Assembly (NCBI GenBank): GCA_004000625.1
Contig: SAUS01000006.1
Coordinates: forward strand, 1-57,028
Reading direction: 5' to 3'
Source: Candidatus Cibiobacter qucibialis
Lineage (GTDB): Bacteria; Bacillota; Clostridia; Oscillospirales; Ruminococcaceae
Length of the DNA stretch: 57,028 bases
Under the pieces are notes generated by a model that was not told the origin of the DNA, did not search any database, and saw only the letters and a list, made by a program, of their open reading frames with translations. Shown in pieces: positions 24,108-31,525 of this stretch. A program made the translations under genes and the position numbers. How positions within the stretch are numbered: the first letter of the stretch is position 1; every line of letters begins with the position of its first letter.

Positions 24108-25130
24108 TTAACCCTTGAACTGTTCGAGGAAGCGCAGGTCGTTCTCGAACATCAGGCCGATGTTGTTGATGCCGTACTTAAGCATGGCGATACGCTCGAT
24201 ACCGATACCGAAAGCAAAGCCGGAGTATACCTCAGGGTCAATTCCGCAGTTTTCCAGCACGCTGCGGTGCACAACGCCAGCCCCCAGAACTTCGATCCAG
24301 CCGCTGTGCTTGCACAGGGGGCAGCCCTTGCCGTGGCATTCAAAGCAACTTACGTCAACCTCCACACTGGGCTCAGTGAACGGGAAATAGGACGGGCGCA
24401 GGCGGGTTTTGACCTCCGGGCCAAACAAAGCCTGCACAAAACGGTCCAGCATGCCCTGCAGGTCGCACAGGGTAATGCCCTTATCCACAACCAGACCTTC
24501 CATCTGGTGGAACATCGGGGAGTGGGTTGCGTCAGAGTCAGAGCGGAACACGCGGCCGGGCACCAGAACCTTGATGGGGGGCTTTTCCTTATCCATCACA
24601 CGGATCTGGCCGCCGCTGGTCTGGGTGCGCAGAACAATGTCATCCGCCACATAGAAAGTATCCTGCATATCGCGGGCCGGGTGGTTTTTGGGTACGTTCA
24701 GGCGGGTAAAGTTGTGGTCATCGTCCTCAATTTCGGGGCCTTCGTAAATTTCAAAGCCCATGCCGGCAAACACATCAATGATCTCATTCTTGATCTGGGT
24801 GATAGGATGCAGTGCGCCGGTGGCGTGGTGGGTGCCGGGCAGGGTGATATCCACGGCTTCGGCCTTGTTGCGGGCGGCAAGCTCGGCCTTTTCGATCTCG
24901 GCGGAAGCAGCCTGATACTGGCCCTCCACCCAGACCTTGAACTCGTTGATGGTTTTACCGGCGGCGGGGCGTTCCTCTTTGGGAACATCGCGCAGGGACT
25001 TGGTCAGTCCGGTCACGCTGCCGTTTTTGCTCAGATACTTCTGCCAAAAGGCGGAAAGTTCATCTTTGTTGTGCACTGCTGCAAGGTCGGCTTCCAGCTC
25101 GGCGCGCAGTGCGGCGATTTTTTCTTCCAT
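24108..25130 (-). CDS. pheS: phenylalanine-tRNA ligase alpha subunit
   Basis: The 340-residue catalytic subunit charges tRNA-Phe. Class II motifs are visible: motif 2 PGRVFRSDSDATHSPMFHQM (20), EVDVSCFECHGKGCPLC, and the C-terminal motif 3 GFAFGIGIERIAMLKYGI. The frame continues upstream to 25262 through the leader, but the ATG at 25130 with AGAGGTG upstream gives the normal start MEEKIAALRAELEA. The upstream sequence is the T-box anti-terminator region and should not be translated. Confidence 0.97.
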   Translation of the reverse strand: MEEKIAALRAELEADLAAVHNKDELSAFWQKYLSKNGSVTGLTKSLRDVPKEERPAAGKTINEFKVWVEGQYQAASAEIEKAELAARNKAEAVDITLPGTHHATGALHPITQIKNEIIDVFAGMGFEIYEGPEIEDDDHNFTRLNVPKNHPARDMQDTFYVADDIVLRTQTSGGQIRVMDKEKPPIKVLVPGRVFRSDSDATHSPMFHQMEGLVVDKGITLCDLQGMLDRFVQALFGPEVKTRLRPSYFPFTEPSVEVDVSCFECHGKGCPLCKHSGWIEVLGAGVVHRSVLENCGIDPEVYSGFAFGIGIERIAMLKYGINNIGLMFENDLRFLEQFKG

Positions 25131-25185
25131 AATGCACCTCTTTGATGATTTACGGGGCGAAGGCTGCTCGCTTTTGCTGCAAAAC

Positions 25186-25472
25186 AAAATAAAAAAGCCC
25201 CGTCCCTGAACGGTAAAATCAGGGACGAAGCTGTAACATTCATTTACACTCCGCGGTACCACCCGTGTTCCGCCAAACCATGTCTGGCGGCACTCGATGC
25301 TTTGTAACGGGGCAGACCGTCCCGCGCTAATGGCTGCAATGCAGGGTTCACACAGGCCGCTCAGGAGCGAACTTCTGCCAGCAGGCTTTCGGGGCGGCTT
25401 ACAGCCGATGGCCGCCCTCTCTGTGCTAAGTTTGCAGGCATACTTTCTCCGTCAATGCGTTTAACATAAAGC
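25186..25472 (-). promoter_or_regulatory. T-box riboswitch (Phe) controlling pheST
   Basis: The minus-strand leader contains the T-box core GGGTGGTACCGCG (about 25264-25252), which pairs with the tRNA acceptor end. An AGTA element follows the first arm of stem I (near 25443), and a probable UUC (Phe) specifier lies at 25371-25369 in GCAGAAGTTCGC. The terminator at 25190-25228 completes the switch. Uncharged tRNA-Phe should promote the anti-terminator and read-through into pheS. Confidence 0.92.
25190..25228 (-). terminator. T-box terminator
   Basis: On the minus strand GTCCCTGA pairs with TCAGGGAC, extended by GGGGC and followed by TTTTTTATTTTG, between the T-box sequence and pheS. Confidence 0.9.
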
Positions 25473-25501
25473 ATTATAGGCCGTTTGGCCTTTTTTGTCA
25501 A
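25473..25501 (-). promoter_or_regulatory. full-consensus promoter of pheST
   Basis: On the minus strand TTGACA (25501-25496) and TATAAT (25478-25473) are separated by exactly 17 bp, a perfect consensus sigma-A promoter. Confidence 0.95.
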
Positions 25502-25508
25502 CCCTGGA

Positions 25509-25557
25509 CGCACAGCAAAAAGGGCGCTGCCCCTTGCGGAACAGCGCTCTTTTTTCA
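25509..25557. terminator. terminator of the BI-1 family gene
   Basis: AGGGCGCTG and CAGCGCTCT form a stem with T-tracts on both sides; on the minus strand it lies about 16 bp after the BI-1 stop codon and ends just before the pheS promoter. Confidence 0.82.
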
Positions 25558-25572
25558 AATTATCAAAACCGA

Positions 25573-26298
25573 TCAGTCGTTGCGGCGGGAACGGCCCACG
25601 ATGCGGACGATATACAGGAAGATGTTGATATAATCCAGGTACAGGCTGAGTGCGCCGATGATGGAGGATTTGTGCAGCATGGAAGCATCGCCGCCATAGT
25701 AGGCGTAATAGTACTTCAGCTTCTGGGTGTCATAAGCCGTGAACAGCATAAACACCAGGACCGAAACCGCGCAAAGCACGATATCCATCATACCAAAGCC
25801 CGCGCCGGTCAGCATGCCGATCAGGCCGCCCACCAGGCTGGTCAAAATAATGGCAATCAAAGCCCCCATCAGGTTGATACCCCAGCCGCTCAAATCGCGC
25901 TGGGTTCGGGCACCGTAAACAGCCATAACGCCAAAGTACACGGTACCAACCAGGAACGCCAGAATCAGCGTGGAAAGATCATAGATGATAAAGTAGGTGC
26001 TCAGGTTGATGCCGTTCAGCACCGCATAGGCGAAGAACAGCCCCGTTGCGGTGGTGGGCTGCAGGCGTTCCACCCTAGCGGACAGAACCGCAACCAGCAC
26101 CAGCTCTGCAATGCTCAGGAGGAATACCAGGCCGGTGCTGAACATCAGCTCAAACAGCGGGGTGGTAACGGTAAGCAATGCCGTTGCAAAGGTAACCAGC
26201 AAACCGGCGGCCATCCAGCCGTAGGTGCGGGTCATATACTGGTTTAACGTGCCGAACGGACTTTCGGCATAGGAGATATTATAATATTTCTGGTCCAT
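25573..26298 (-). CDS. Bax inhibitor-1/YccA family membrane protein
   Basis: The 241-residue integral membrane protein has about seven transmembrane segments. The family pattern is clear: MTRTYGWMAAGLLVTFATAL at the N-terminus, TDLSTLILAFLVGTVYFGVM-like helix 4 (here IYDLSTLILAFLVGTVYF) and the C-terminal signature AYDTQKLKYYY followed by SIIGALSLYLDYINIFLYIV with its conserved acidic residue. Bacterial members include pH-dependent calcium-leak channels (BsYetJ) and YccA, an FtsH modulator; which role applies here cannot be told. It is monocistronic with its own terminator. MITE copy 3 lies 112 bp upstream of its start. Confidence 0.92.
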   Translation of the reverse strand: MDQKYYNISYAESPFGTLNQYMTRTYGWMAAGLLVTFATALLTVTTPLFELMFSTGLVFLLSIAELVLVAVLSARVERLQPTTATGLFFAYAVLNGINLSTYFIIYDLSTLILAFLVGTVYFGVMAVYGARTQRDLSGWGINLMGALIAIILTSLVGGLIGMLTGAGFGMMDIVLCAVSVLVFMLFTAYDTQKLKYYYAYYGGDASMLHKSSIIGALSLYLDYINIFLYIVRIVGRSRRND

Positions 26299-26410
26299 AA
26301 AACAGACCCCTTTCTTTTTGGCTGGTTCTATTATATACTTTGTATTGAGTGAAATGTGTTATCGATATGTGAATTCTCTATTACACTTTTTCGTTCCTGC
26401 CCTATTTTAA

Positions 26411-26582
26411 GGCAATACCGCATAATTCTAAGTGCCGATACGGCGAGCGAGGTGCGGCAGCTGCTAAGCCAAAAGCGCAGATAATACTTTGTGTATTATC
26501 GAGCATTTTGGCAACGCAGATGCCGTGCCGCAGCCGCCGGAGCGGTGCTTAAGCCGTTAGGCGGGAATTGTGCGGTGTTGCC
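26411..26582 (+). mobile_element. MITE-like palindromic element, copy 3 (complete, 172 bp)
   Basis: The same termini and internal stems as copy 2 are present, with central loop TTTGT instead of TGGAT. It is flanked by TTAA (26407-26410 and 26583-26586). It sits between the divergent BI-1 gene and hemW, ending 42 bp before the hemW start. Confidence 0.93.
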
Positions 26583-26624
26583 TTAACGGAATTCTATCAT
26601 TTTTGCAAGATAAGGAGCCATGCC

Positions 26625-27707
26625 TTGCCCAACCCCGATACTTACGGCATTTACCTGCACATCCCTTACTGCCGCAGCAAATGCCGCTATTGTGATTTTT
26701 ACTCTGCCCCCGGCACGCGCGGGGTGCCGGATGAATATGTAACCGCACTGCTGCGCGAACTTTCCAAAAGCTCCCGCAGGCCGGACACGTTATATTTTGG
26801 CGGCGGCACCCCCGCCCTGCTGCGGCCGGACCAGGTGCACCGACTGATCAAAGCCGCCGCCCCGCTGCCGGGTGCGGAGATCACGCTGGAAGCCAACCCC
26901 GATGTAGTGACGCCGGAAAATCTGGCTGGTTTTGCAGCCGCCGGGGTAACCCGCATCAGCTTTGGGGTACAGAGCGCAGACGACGCCCAGTTGCGCCGCC
27001 TGGGCCGCACCCACACCGCTGCTGCCGCCGCGCAGGCGTTTGCCTGGGCGCGGGAGGCAGGCTTCCGGGAGATCTGTGGGGATATTATGCTGGCGCTGCC
27101 CTATTATTCCATCGCGGAGTTTGATAAAACCCTTGCCCTGCTGCAGGCGGGTGGCTGCACCCATATTTCGGCCTACCTGCTCAAGATCGAGCCCGGCACC
27201 GCCTTTGGCCGCAACCCGCCGCCGGGCCTGCCGGATGCCGACGCCGCCGCGGAGTTTTACCTGTACGCCGTGCAGCGTCTGGCGCAGGAGGGCTACCGGC
27301 AATACGAGATCAGCAACTTTGCCTGCCCCGGCCACGAAGGGCGGCACAATCTGCTGTATTGGAACTGTAAAGATTACTGGGGCATTGGTCCGGCGGCCCA
27401 CAGCTGCCTGGGCAGTGTGCGCCGCTTTTGGCCCAATGATACCGCTGCTTTTATTGCCGGGACTGTTCAAGAGCAGTACGAAGGCCCCTGCAACGCCGAG
27501 GATTACCTGATCATGCAGTTGCGCCTTTGCAGCGGGCTGAATCTGACCGAGTATGCGGCCCGGTACGGCGTTCGGTTCGATGCCGGCCAGATGGCATTTT
27601 TGCGCCACTGCGCCGCCAGCGGCTATGCTGTGCTGGATGGCGATACCCTGCGGCTGACGCCGAGTGGCATGATCGTGCAGAATGCCATTCTGGAAGAACT
27701 GATTTGA
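26625..27707 (+). CDS. hemW: HemW-like radical SAM protein
   Basis: The 360-residue protein is related to oxygen-independent coproporphyrinogen oxidase; HemW proteins act as heme chaperones rather than oxidases. The radical-SAM cluster motif CX3CX2C is at residues 16, 20 and 23 (YCRSKCRYCDFYS). TLYFGGGTPALL, RISFGVQSADDAQLRRLGR and YEISNFACPGHEGRHNLLYW complete the signature. The best start is TTG at 26625 with AAGGAG 7 bp upstream. An ATG at 26620 is out of frame, and the longer open frame runs back into the MITE and is not credible as coding. It may be transcribed from beyond or within MITE copy 3. Confidence 0.9.
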   Translation: MPNPDTYGIYLHIPYCRSKCRYCDFYSAPGTRGVPDEYVTALLRELSKSSRRPDTLYFGGGTPALLRPDQVHRLIKAAAPLPGAEITLEANPDVVTPENLAGFAAAGVTRISFGVQSADDAQLRRLGRTHTAAAAAQAFAWAREAGFREICGDIMLALPYYSIAEFDKTLALLQAGGCTHISAYLLKIEPGTAFGRNPPPGLPDADAAAEFYLYAVQRLAQEGYRQYEISNFACPGHEGRHNLLYWNCKDYWGIGPAAHSCLGSVRRFWPNDTAAFIAGTVQEQYEGPCNAEDYLIMQLRLCSGLNLTEYAARYGVRFDAGQMAFLRHCAASGYAVLDGDTLRLTPSGMIVQNAILEELI

Positions 27708-27710
27708 TTT

Positions 27711-28100
27711 TCAAAAATATCCGCCGTCCATATGGGTGCTTTGGGCCACTGGCTGGTCGTGCAGCCCCATCGAAACGCCCAGTGCTTCATCCACGCGGCG
27801 CATGTCATCTTCCGGAATGCGCCCGGCGCGCTCCCTCAGGCGGCGTTTATCCAGTGTGCGAATTTGTTCGGTCAGCACAATGCTGTCTTTGGCCAGGCCG
27901 CAGCGGTTGGCCCGCACGCCGATATGGGTGGGCAGGCGGTTTTTATCCTGCCTGCTGGTGATGGCGGCAGCGATCACAGTGGGGCTGTGCCGGTTGCCGA
28001 TATCGTTCTGAATGATAAGTACCGGCCTGACTCCCCCCTGCTCCGACCCAACCACCGGGCTGAGATCTGCGTAAAACACTTCACCTCTGTGCACTTCCAT
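27711..28100 (-). CDS. mazF: orphan MazF/PemK-family endoribonuclease toxin
   Basis: The 129-residue protein is a MazF (EndoA/NdoA-type) mRNA interferase. RGEVFYADLSPVVGSEQGGV, RPVLIIQNDIGNRHSPTVI, AAAITSR and LTEQIRTLDKRRLRER are diagnostic, and residues R25 and T48 match the catalytic pair of the Bacillus enzyme. The protein is longer at the C-terminus (HMDGGYF end) than the usual 116 residues. The ATG at 28100 with GGGAGG 7-8 bp upstream fits family starts. No MazE-like antitoxin is found upstream or downstream; acpS lies 291 bp upstream. Its Shine-Dalgarno is buried in the hairpin 28108-28157, suggesting translational control. It converges on hemW with a 3-bp gap between stops. Confidence 0.9.
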   Translation of the reverse strand: MEVHRGEVFYADLSPVVGSEQGGVRPVLIIQNDIGNRHSPTVIAAAITSRQDKNRLPTHIGVRANRCGLAKDSIVLTEQIRTLDKRRLRERAGRIPEDDMRRVDEALGVSMGLHDQPVAQSTHMDGGYF

Positions 28101-28107
28101 AACAAAA

Positions 28108-28157
28108 CCTCCCTGCTGATACTGCAATGCGTTCTGTTTACAGTATAAGCAGGGAGG
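28108..28157 (-). promoter_or_regulatory. hairpin sequestering the mazF Shine-Dalgarno
   Basis: CCTCCCTGCTGATACTG (28108-28124) and CAGTATAAGCAGGGAGG (28141-28157) form a 17-bp stem with one internal mismatch and a 16-nt loop. On the minus strand the 3' arm contains AGGGAGG, the ribosome binding site of mazF, followed by TTTTGTT. It could block translation or act as a leaky terminator. Confidence 0.75.
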
Positions 28158-28391
28158 CTTTATTTTAATCATGAATCGGTGGGGCAAAAAAGCATTGCGA
28201 TTCTATCTGGCGGGGAATGCAAGTGGTTGCCATATGCCCAACATGCGGGACAGCAAGCATCGTCCCCTACAAATGATTTGCAGCGTTTGCTGCAATCAGT
28301 AAGGTTTCCATGCGCCGGGGAGGGGCCTTGAAATGTACCGCAAACCACACAAATGCTTTGCCGTGCTTTACTGCTTGCGGCAAACCATTTA
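28158..28391. other. acpS-mazF spacer with hairpins, no gene seen
   Basis: The spacer holds two short inverted repeats on the minus strand, GATTGCAGC-aaac-GCTGCAAATC (about 28270-28292) and GGGACgatgcttgctGTCCC (about 28247-28266). No antitoxin-like frame with a start and ribosome binding site is visible. It could be a degenerate repeat element or a decayed mazE. Confidence 0.4.
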
Positions 28392-28769
28392 TCACTCCAC
28401 CCGTTCCAACACCACAAACGCACCGGCAAGGCCGGCCTCATGGGTCAAGCTCAAATGAGCCTGCAAATGGTTCTGCGCTATGAAACGGGCGGCTTTACCG
28501 GTAAATTCCAGGTAAGGCGCACCGCTTGGCTGGCGCAGGGCGGCGATTTCCGCCATGGAGAACCCGGAAAGGCCGGTGCCGCAGGCTTTCAAAAATGCTT
28601 CTTTTGCAGCAAAGTTGGCCGCGGCGGTTTCCGCCTGCTTCTTGCCCGTATGGGCGACAATGAGCTCCTGCTCCGCCGGGGTATACACATGCTGCAAGAA
28701 TGCCGGGCGGGCAATGCTCTTTTCAATCCGGCCCACATCACACAGGTCTGTGCCAATGCCGTAAATCAC
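28392..28769 (-). CDS. acpS: holo-[acyl-carrier-protein] synthase
   Basis: The 125-residue AcpS transfers 4'-phosphopantetheine from CoA to apo-ACP. The Mg-binding motif GIGTDLCDVGRIEK and the second motif NFAAKEAFLKACGTGL are intact. Its ATG overlaps the end of cca (ATGA), so the two are translationally coupled. Downstream, after a 291-bp spacer, lies mazF; the acpS...mazF order recalls the Bacillus acpS-ydcC-alr-mazEF locus with the middle genes missing or moved. Confidence 0.95.
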   Translation of the reverse strand: MIYGIGTDLCDVGRIEKSIARPAFLQHVYTPAEQELIVAHTGKKQAETAAANFAAKEAFLKACGTGLSGFSMAEIAALRQPSGAPYLEFTGKAARFIAQNHLQAHLSLTHEAGLAGAFVVLERVE

Positions 28770-30154
28770 AGCAGGCCCTCCTTTTCCAGCGCGGCCAGCA
28801 GGGCAGCTTTCTCGTTGGGCAGGCGGCCCTCCATCACGGCGCGCAGCAAGGTGTTCAGCGCCTTACCCACCGCGGGACCGGGGGCGATGCCTGCATCCAT
28901 CAGGCTGGCCCCGTTCACGGCAAGCTGGCCTACCGTATAACAGGCGGTAGCCGAAAGTTCCAGCATCCGTCCCTCAAAAGCGCGCACCTGCTGTTCGCGC
29001 TGCATCACTCCCGCATTGCGGGCATGGGCGGCAAGATCCGCGAGCTTCAGGCGGCAAAGGCGCTGCAAAAATGCGGCACCATAGCGGTTCAGCATGTTCA
29101 GGATGCCGGCATCATCGCTGGGCAGGGCACCATCGTGGATAGCAACCAGCGCGCTGGCGCTTTCCACAAGATAAGTAGGCGCCTTGAGCCGCAGCAGGAT
29201 GCTGCGCGCCATTTTACTTCCGGCCTGGTTGTGGCCGGGGAAATGCGCCGCGCCGTCCGGGCCGACGGTGCGGCATTCCGGCTTGGCCAGATCATGCAGA
29301 AAAACACTCCACCGCAGAATGCGGGCATTTTTATCGTCCATACCCGCCACATCCAGCAGTTCCACCGCCACGGCGGTGTGCTGCCACACATCATAGCAGT
29401 GCCAGCGCCCCGGCTGGGTGCAGCCGATGCATGGCTCAATCTCCGGCACCGCCCCGGCAAGAATCCTGCCATAGCGGCTCAGCACTTTGCCCGCAGCGGG
29501 GGCGGCCAGCAGCTTATCCAGCTCGGTATAAATGCGCTCGGCGGAAATATTCTGGATGCTCTGCCGCATGTCCAGCGCGGCGCGCTCGGTGGCTTCCTCC
29601 AGAGCAAAATCCAGCTGGGCGGCCAGCCGCACCGCGCGCAGGATGCGCAGGGCGTCCTCGGCAAAACGTTCTTCCGGGTCGCCCACGCAGCGCATCAGGC
29701 AGGCGTGCAGGTCACTGCGGCCGCCGTACAGGTCGATCAGTCCCTCGCCGGGGGCATAAGCCATGGCGTTGATGGTAAAATCCCGCCGGGCAAGATCCGG
29801 CTGCACCTGCGGCACAAACTGCACGGCATCCGGGTGGCGGCTGTCATGGTACTGGCCATCCACACGGTAGGTGGTGATTTCGTAGGGGGTGCCGCCCACG
29901 ATGACGGCAACGGTGCCGTGCTTTTCCCCCGTTAAGATCTGGCGGTAGGCGGAAAACACCGCCCGCACCTGTTCCGGTCTGGCAGAGGTACATATATCCC
30001 AATCGCCGGGGGTACGCCCCAGCAGGCTGTCCCGCACGCAGCCGCCTACGACATAGGCTTCAAACCCGGCGCGGCGCAGTGCCCCCAACAGGCGGGATGC
30101 CGCCGCGGGAATGCTAATTTTGATTTGCGGTTCATGGCCAGACAAAGCGGTCAC
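28766..30154 (-). CDS. cca: CCA tRNA nucleotidyltransferase
   Basis: The 462-residue class II tRNA nucleotidyltransferase/poly(A) polymerase-family enzyme builds or repairs the tRNA CCA end. The head motif AYVVGGCVRDSLLGRTPGDW with DWDICTSARPE, the RRDFTINAMAYAPGEGLIDL segment (20) and GDPEERFAEDALRILRAVRL are typical. An HD-type domain (VFLHDLAKPECRT) extends the C-terminal half, as in HD-CCA enzymes. The start appears to be a GTG at 30154 with AGAGGGG unusually close (about 4 bp). It follows an unknown gene after 37 bp. Confidence 0.95.
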   Translation of the reverse strand: MTALSGHEPQIKISIPAAASRLLGALRRAGFEAYVVGGCVRDSLLGRTPGDWDICTSARPEQVRAVFSAYRQILTGEKHGTVAVIVGGTPYEITTYRVDGQYHDSRHPDAVQFVPQVQPDLARRDFTINAMAYAPGEGLIDLYGGRSDLHACLMRCVGDPEERFAEDALRILRAVRLAAQLDFALEEATERAALDMRQSIQNISAERIYTELDKLLAAPAAGKVLSRYGRILAGAVPEIEPCIGCTQPGRWHCYDVWQHTAVAVELLDVAGMDDKNARILRWSVFLHDLAKPECRTVGPDGAAHFPGHNQAGSKMARSILLRLKAPTYLVESASALVAIHDGALPSDDAGILNMLNRYGAAFLQRLCRLKLADLAAHARNAGVMQREQQVRAFEGRMLELSATACYTVGQLAVNGASLMDAGIAPGPAVGKALNTLLRAVMEGRLPNEKAALLAALEKEGLL

Positions 30155-30191
30155 TTCCCCTCTGCAAGTATTTCAGCCGCACGGCGGTTTA

Positions 30192-30581
30192 TCAGCCAAA
30201 GTTCCATTCTTCGGCAAGATCTACGCAGCAGGCCACACAATCGCCTTCCTCACGCAGGGCGGCAATCTTAGCTTCAGCTGCTTCGGCATCCGGCATCCAG
30301 GTAACAATAAAAAAGTTCTCCGCCGGAACGCCGTAATACACCCAGGTGCCATCGGCACGTACCAGGTCTGCCAGGTGGTCCAGTTCCTCGCCGTCGGTCA
30401 GGCCCTGGCCTTCTTCGGCGTAAATCATTTCCGGCTGCACCTGCATGGAATCGATCACGGTAATGCTGCTGTTGATGTAAGTATCGCGGTCGGTGCTCTG
30501 GTCGCTGTTTTTCCACGCGGTGGCAAACGCTTTTACAAGCAGCTCCCGCACTTCCAGCATTTTATCGCCTTGCTGATACAT
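30192..30581 (-). CDS. conserved-looking protein of unknown function
   Basis: I do not recognise this 129-residue soluble acidic protein. It has an N-terminal helical stretch (MLEVRELLVKAFATAWKNS), a central mixed segment (INSSITVIDSMQVQPEMIY) and a C-terminal alpha/beta part (WVYYGVPAENFFIVTWMPD, then AEAAEAKIAALREEGDCVACC). The ATG at 30581 is preferred over one seven codons upstream because AGAGAG is well placed. Codon usage matches the neighbours. It is the first gene of the group cca-acpS-(mazF) and may be cotranscribed. A -10-like TATACT lies about 45 bp upstream. No signal peptide or membrane segment is seen. Confidence 0.72.
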   Translation of the reverse strand: MYQQGDKMLEVRELLVKAFATAWKNSDQSTDRDTYINSSITVIDSMQVQPEMIYAEEGQGLTDGEELDHLADLVRADGTWVYYGVPAENFFIVTWMPDAEAAEAKIAALREEGDCVACCVDLAEEWNFG

Positions 30582-30703
30582 GATAACTCTCTGCCTTTCC
30601 ATTTATAAATATATGAATACAGTATAACACGAAACAGGCCTGTACGCCATAAGAATAGAAAGAATTTTGGCGCGCGCTCCGTAGGGCAATGCCGAGCAGT
30701 GCT

Positions 30704-31147
30704 TTACCCCCGCCGCATATACAAAATCGGGTACGGGCCGCCCTGTTCATCCAGCTCACTGCGGCGGTATACGGCAAAGCCCATGTGCCGGTAAAAACCG
30801 GCTGCCGCCGGGTTCTGCTCGTTCACGGTCAGCTCACTCACGCCGTACTGCTCCATGCCAAGGCACAGCAGGCGGGCACCAAGGCCCTGGCCGCGCGCCT
30901 CCGGGTCCAGAAAGAGCATTTCCAGCCGGTTCTCCTGCACGCCCATAAAGCCGACCGGTGTGCCGCTTTCATCCTGCGCAACAATCAGGTGTTCCACCCC
31001 GCACAGGGCCTGCGGAACATAAGTACGGATAGCGGCAATTTCCGGCGCAGACAAAAACAGGTGGGTTGCCTGCACAGAGCGCTGCCATACCTCCACCAGC
31101 TGTTGGACCAGCTGCGGGGGCCGGGCAGAAACTTCGGCTATTTTCAC
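30704..31147 (-). CDS. GNAT-family N-acetyltransferase
   Basis: The 147-residue GNAT-fold protein resembles the YjaB/YiaC-type small acetyltransferases. The acetyl-CoA-binding motif A is LDPEARGQGLGARLL, preceded by the beta strand MLFLD and followed by LTVNEQNPAAAGFYRHMGF, which is the motif-B region. The substrate cannot be predicted. The long MITE copy 4 lies 32 bp upstream of the start codon, with only GAGAGGATACC-type sequence and the ribosome binding site between. So its promoter must be in or beyond the element. It is 122 bp from the next gene on the same strand. Confidence 0.88.
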   Translation of the reverse strand: MKIAEVSARPPQLVQQLVEVWQRSVQATHLFLSAPEIAAIRTYVPQALCGVEHLIVAQDESGTPVGFMGVQENRLEMLFLDPEARGQGLGARLLCLGMEQYGVSELTVNEQNPAAAGFYRHMGFAVYRRSELDEQGGPYPILYMRRG

Positions 31148-31179
31148 GGTGGTATCCTCTCTTTTGTTTTATGCTCTAA

Positions 31180-31463
31180 GGCAACACCGCACAATTCCCG
31201 CCTTGCGGCTTAAGCACCGCTCCGGCAGCTGCGGCACGGCATCTGCGTTGCCAAAATGCTCGATAATGTCGGGTTGCGGTACCCGCATCGTGCTTCGGGG
31301 GCAAAAGCCCCTCGCACTCTGCGACCGCTGCCCCTGCTTCGGTTCGCTGTTTCCGCCACTGGCGGCGCTCACCTTTGCAGCATCCAGTATTATCTGCGCT
31401 TTTGGCTTGGCATCTGCCGCACCTCGCTCGCCGTATCGGTACTTAGAATTATGCGGTATTGCC
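31180..31463 (-). mobile_element. MITE-like element, copy 4 (284 bp, with internal insert)
   Basis: The termini are the same as in the 172-bp copies, in reverse orientation, flanked by CTAA (31176-31179 and 31464-31467). The centre carries 113 extra bases (31268-31380); without them it would be about 171 bp. It lies between the GNAT gene and the terminator of the glycosyltransferase gene. Confidence 0.92.
31268..31380. repeat. 113-bp structured insert inside MITE copy 4
   Basis: The insert interrupts the central stem just after CGATAAT. It folds by itself: GTGC-ttc-GGGGGC-aaaa-GCCCCT-c-GCAC (31290-31316) and GGGTTGCGGTACCC (31271-31284). No coding potential is seen. It may be a nested element or an ancestral part lost from the other copies. 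Confidence 0.75.
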
Positions 31464-31474
31464 CTAAATCCTGT

Positions 31475-31523
31475 AATAACAAACAACGGGGAGCTGCCAG
31501 GCAGTCCCCCGTTGCTTGTTATT
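31475..31523 (-). terminator. terminator of the glycosyltransferase gene
   Basis: AATAACAAACAACGGGG pairs with its near-complement in CCCCCGTTGCTTGTTATT with inner CTGCC/GGCAG, an exceptionally long stem beginning 2 bp after the stop codon. Confidence 0.88.
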
Positions 31524-31525
31524 AT

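Noticed and set aside
25131..25262. N-terminal extension of pheS
   Set aside because: It would translate the T-box anti-terminator and terminator; the ATG at 25130 has a proper ribosome binding site and matches the family start.
26568..26624. Extension of hemW into the MITE
   Set aside because: The added residues come from the mobile element, and a well-placed AAGGAG supports the TTG at 26625.
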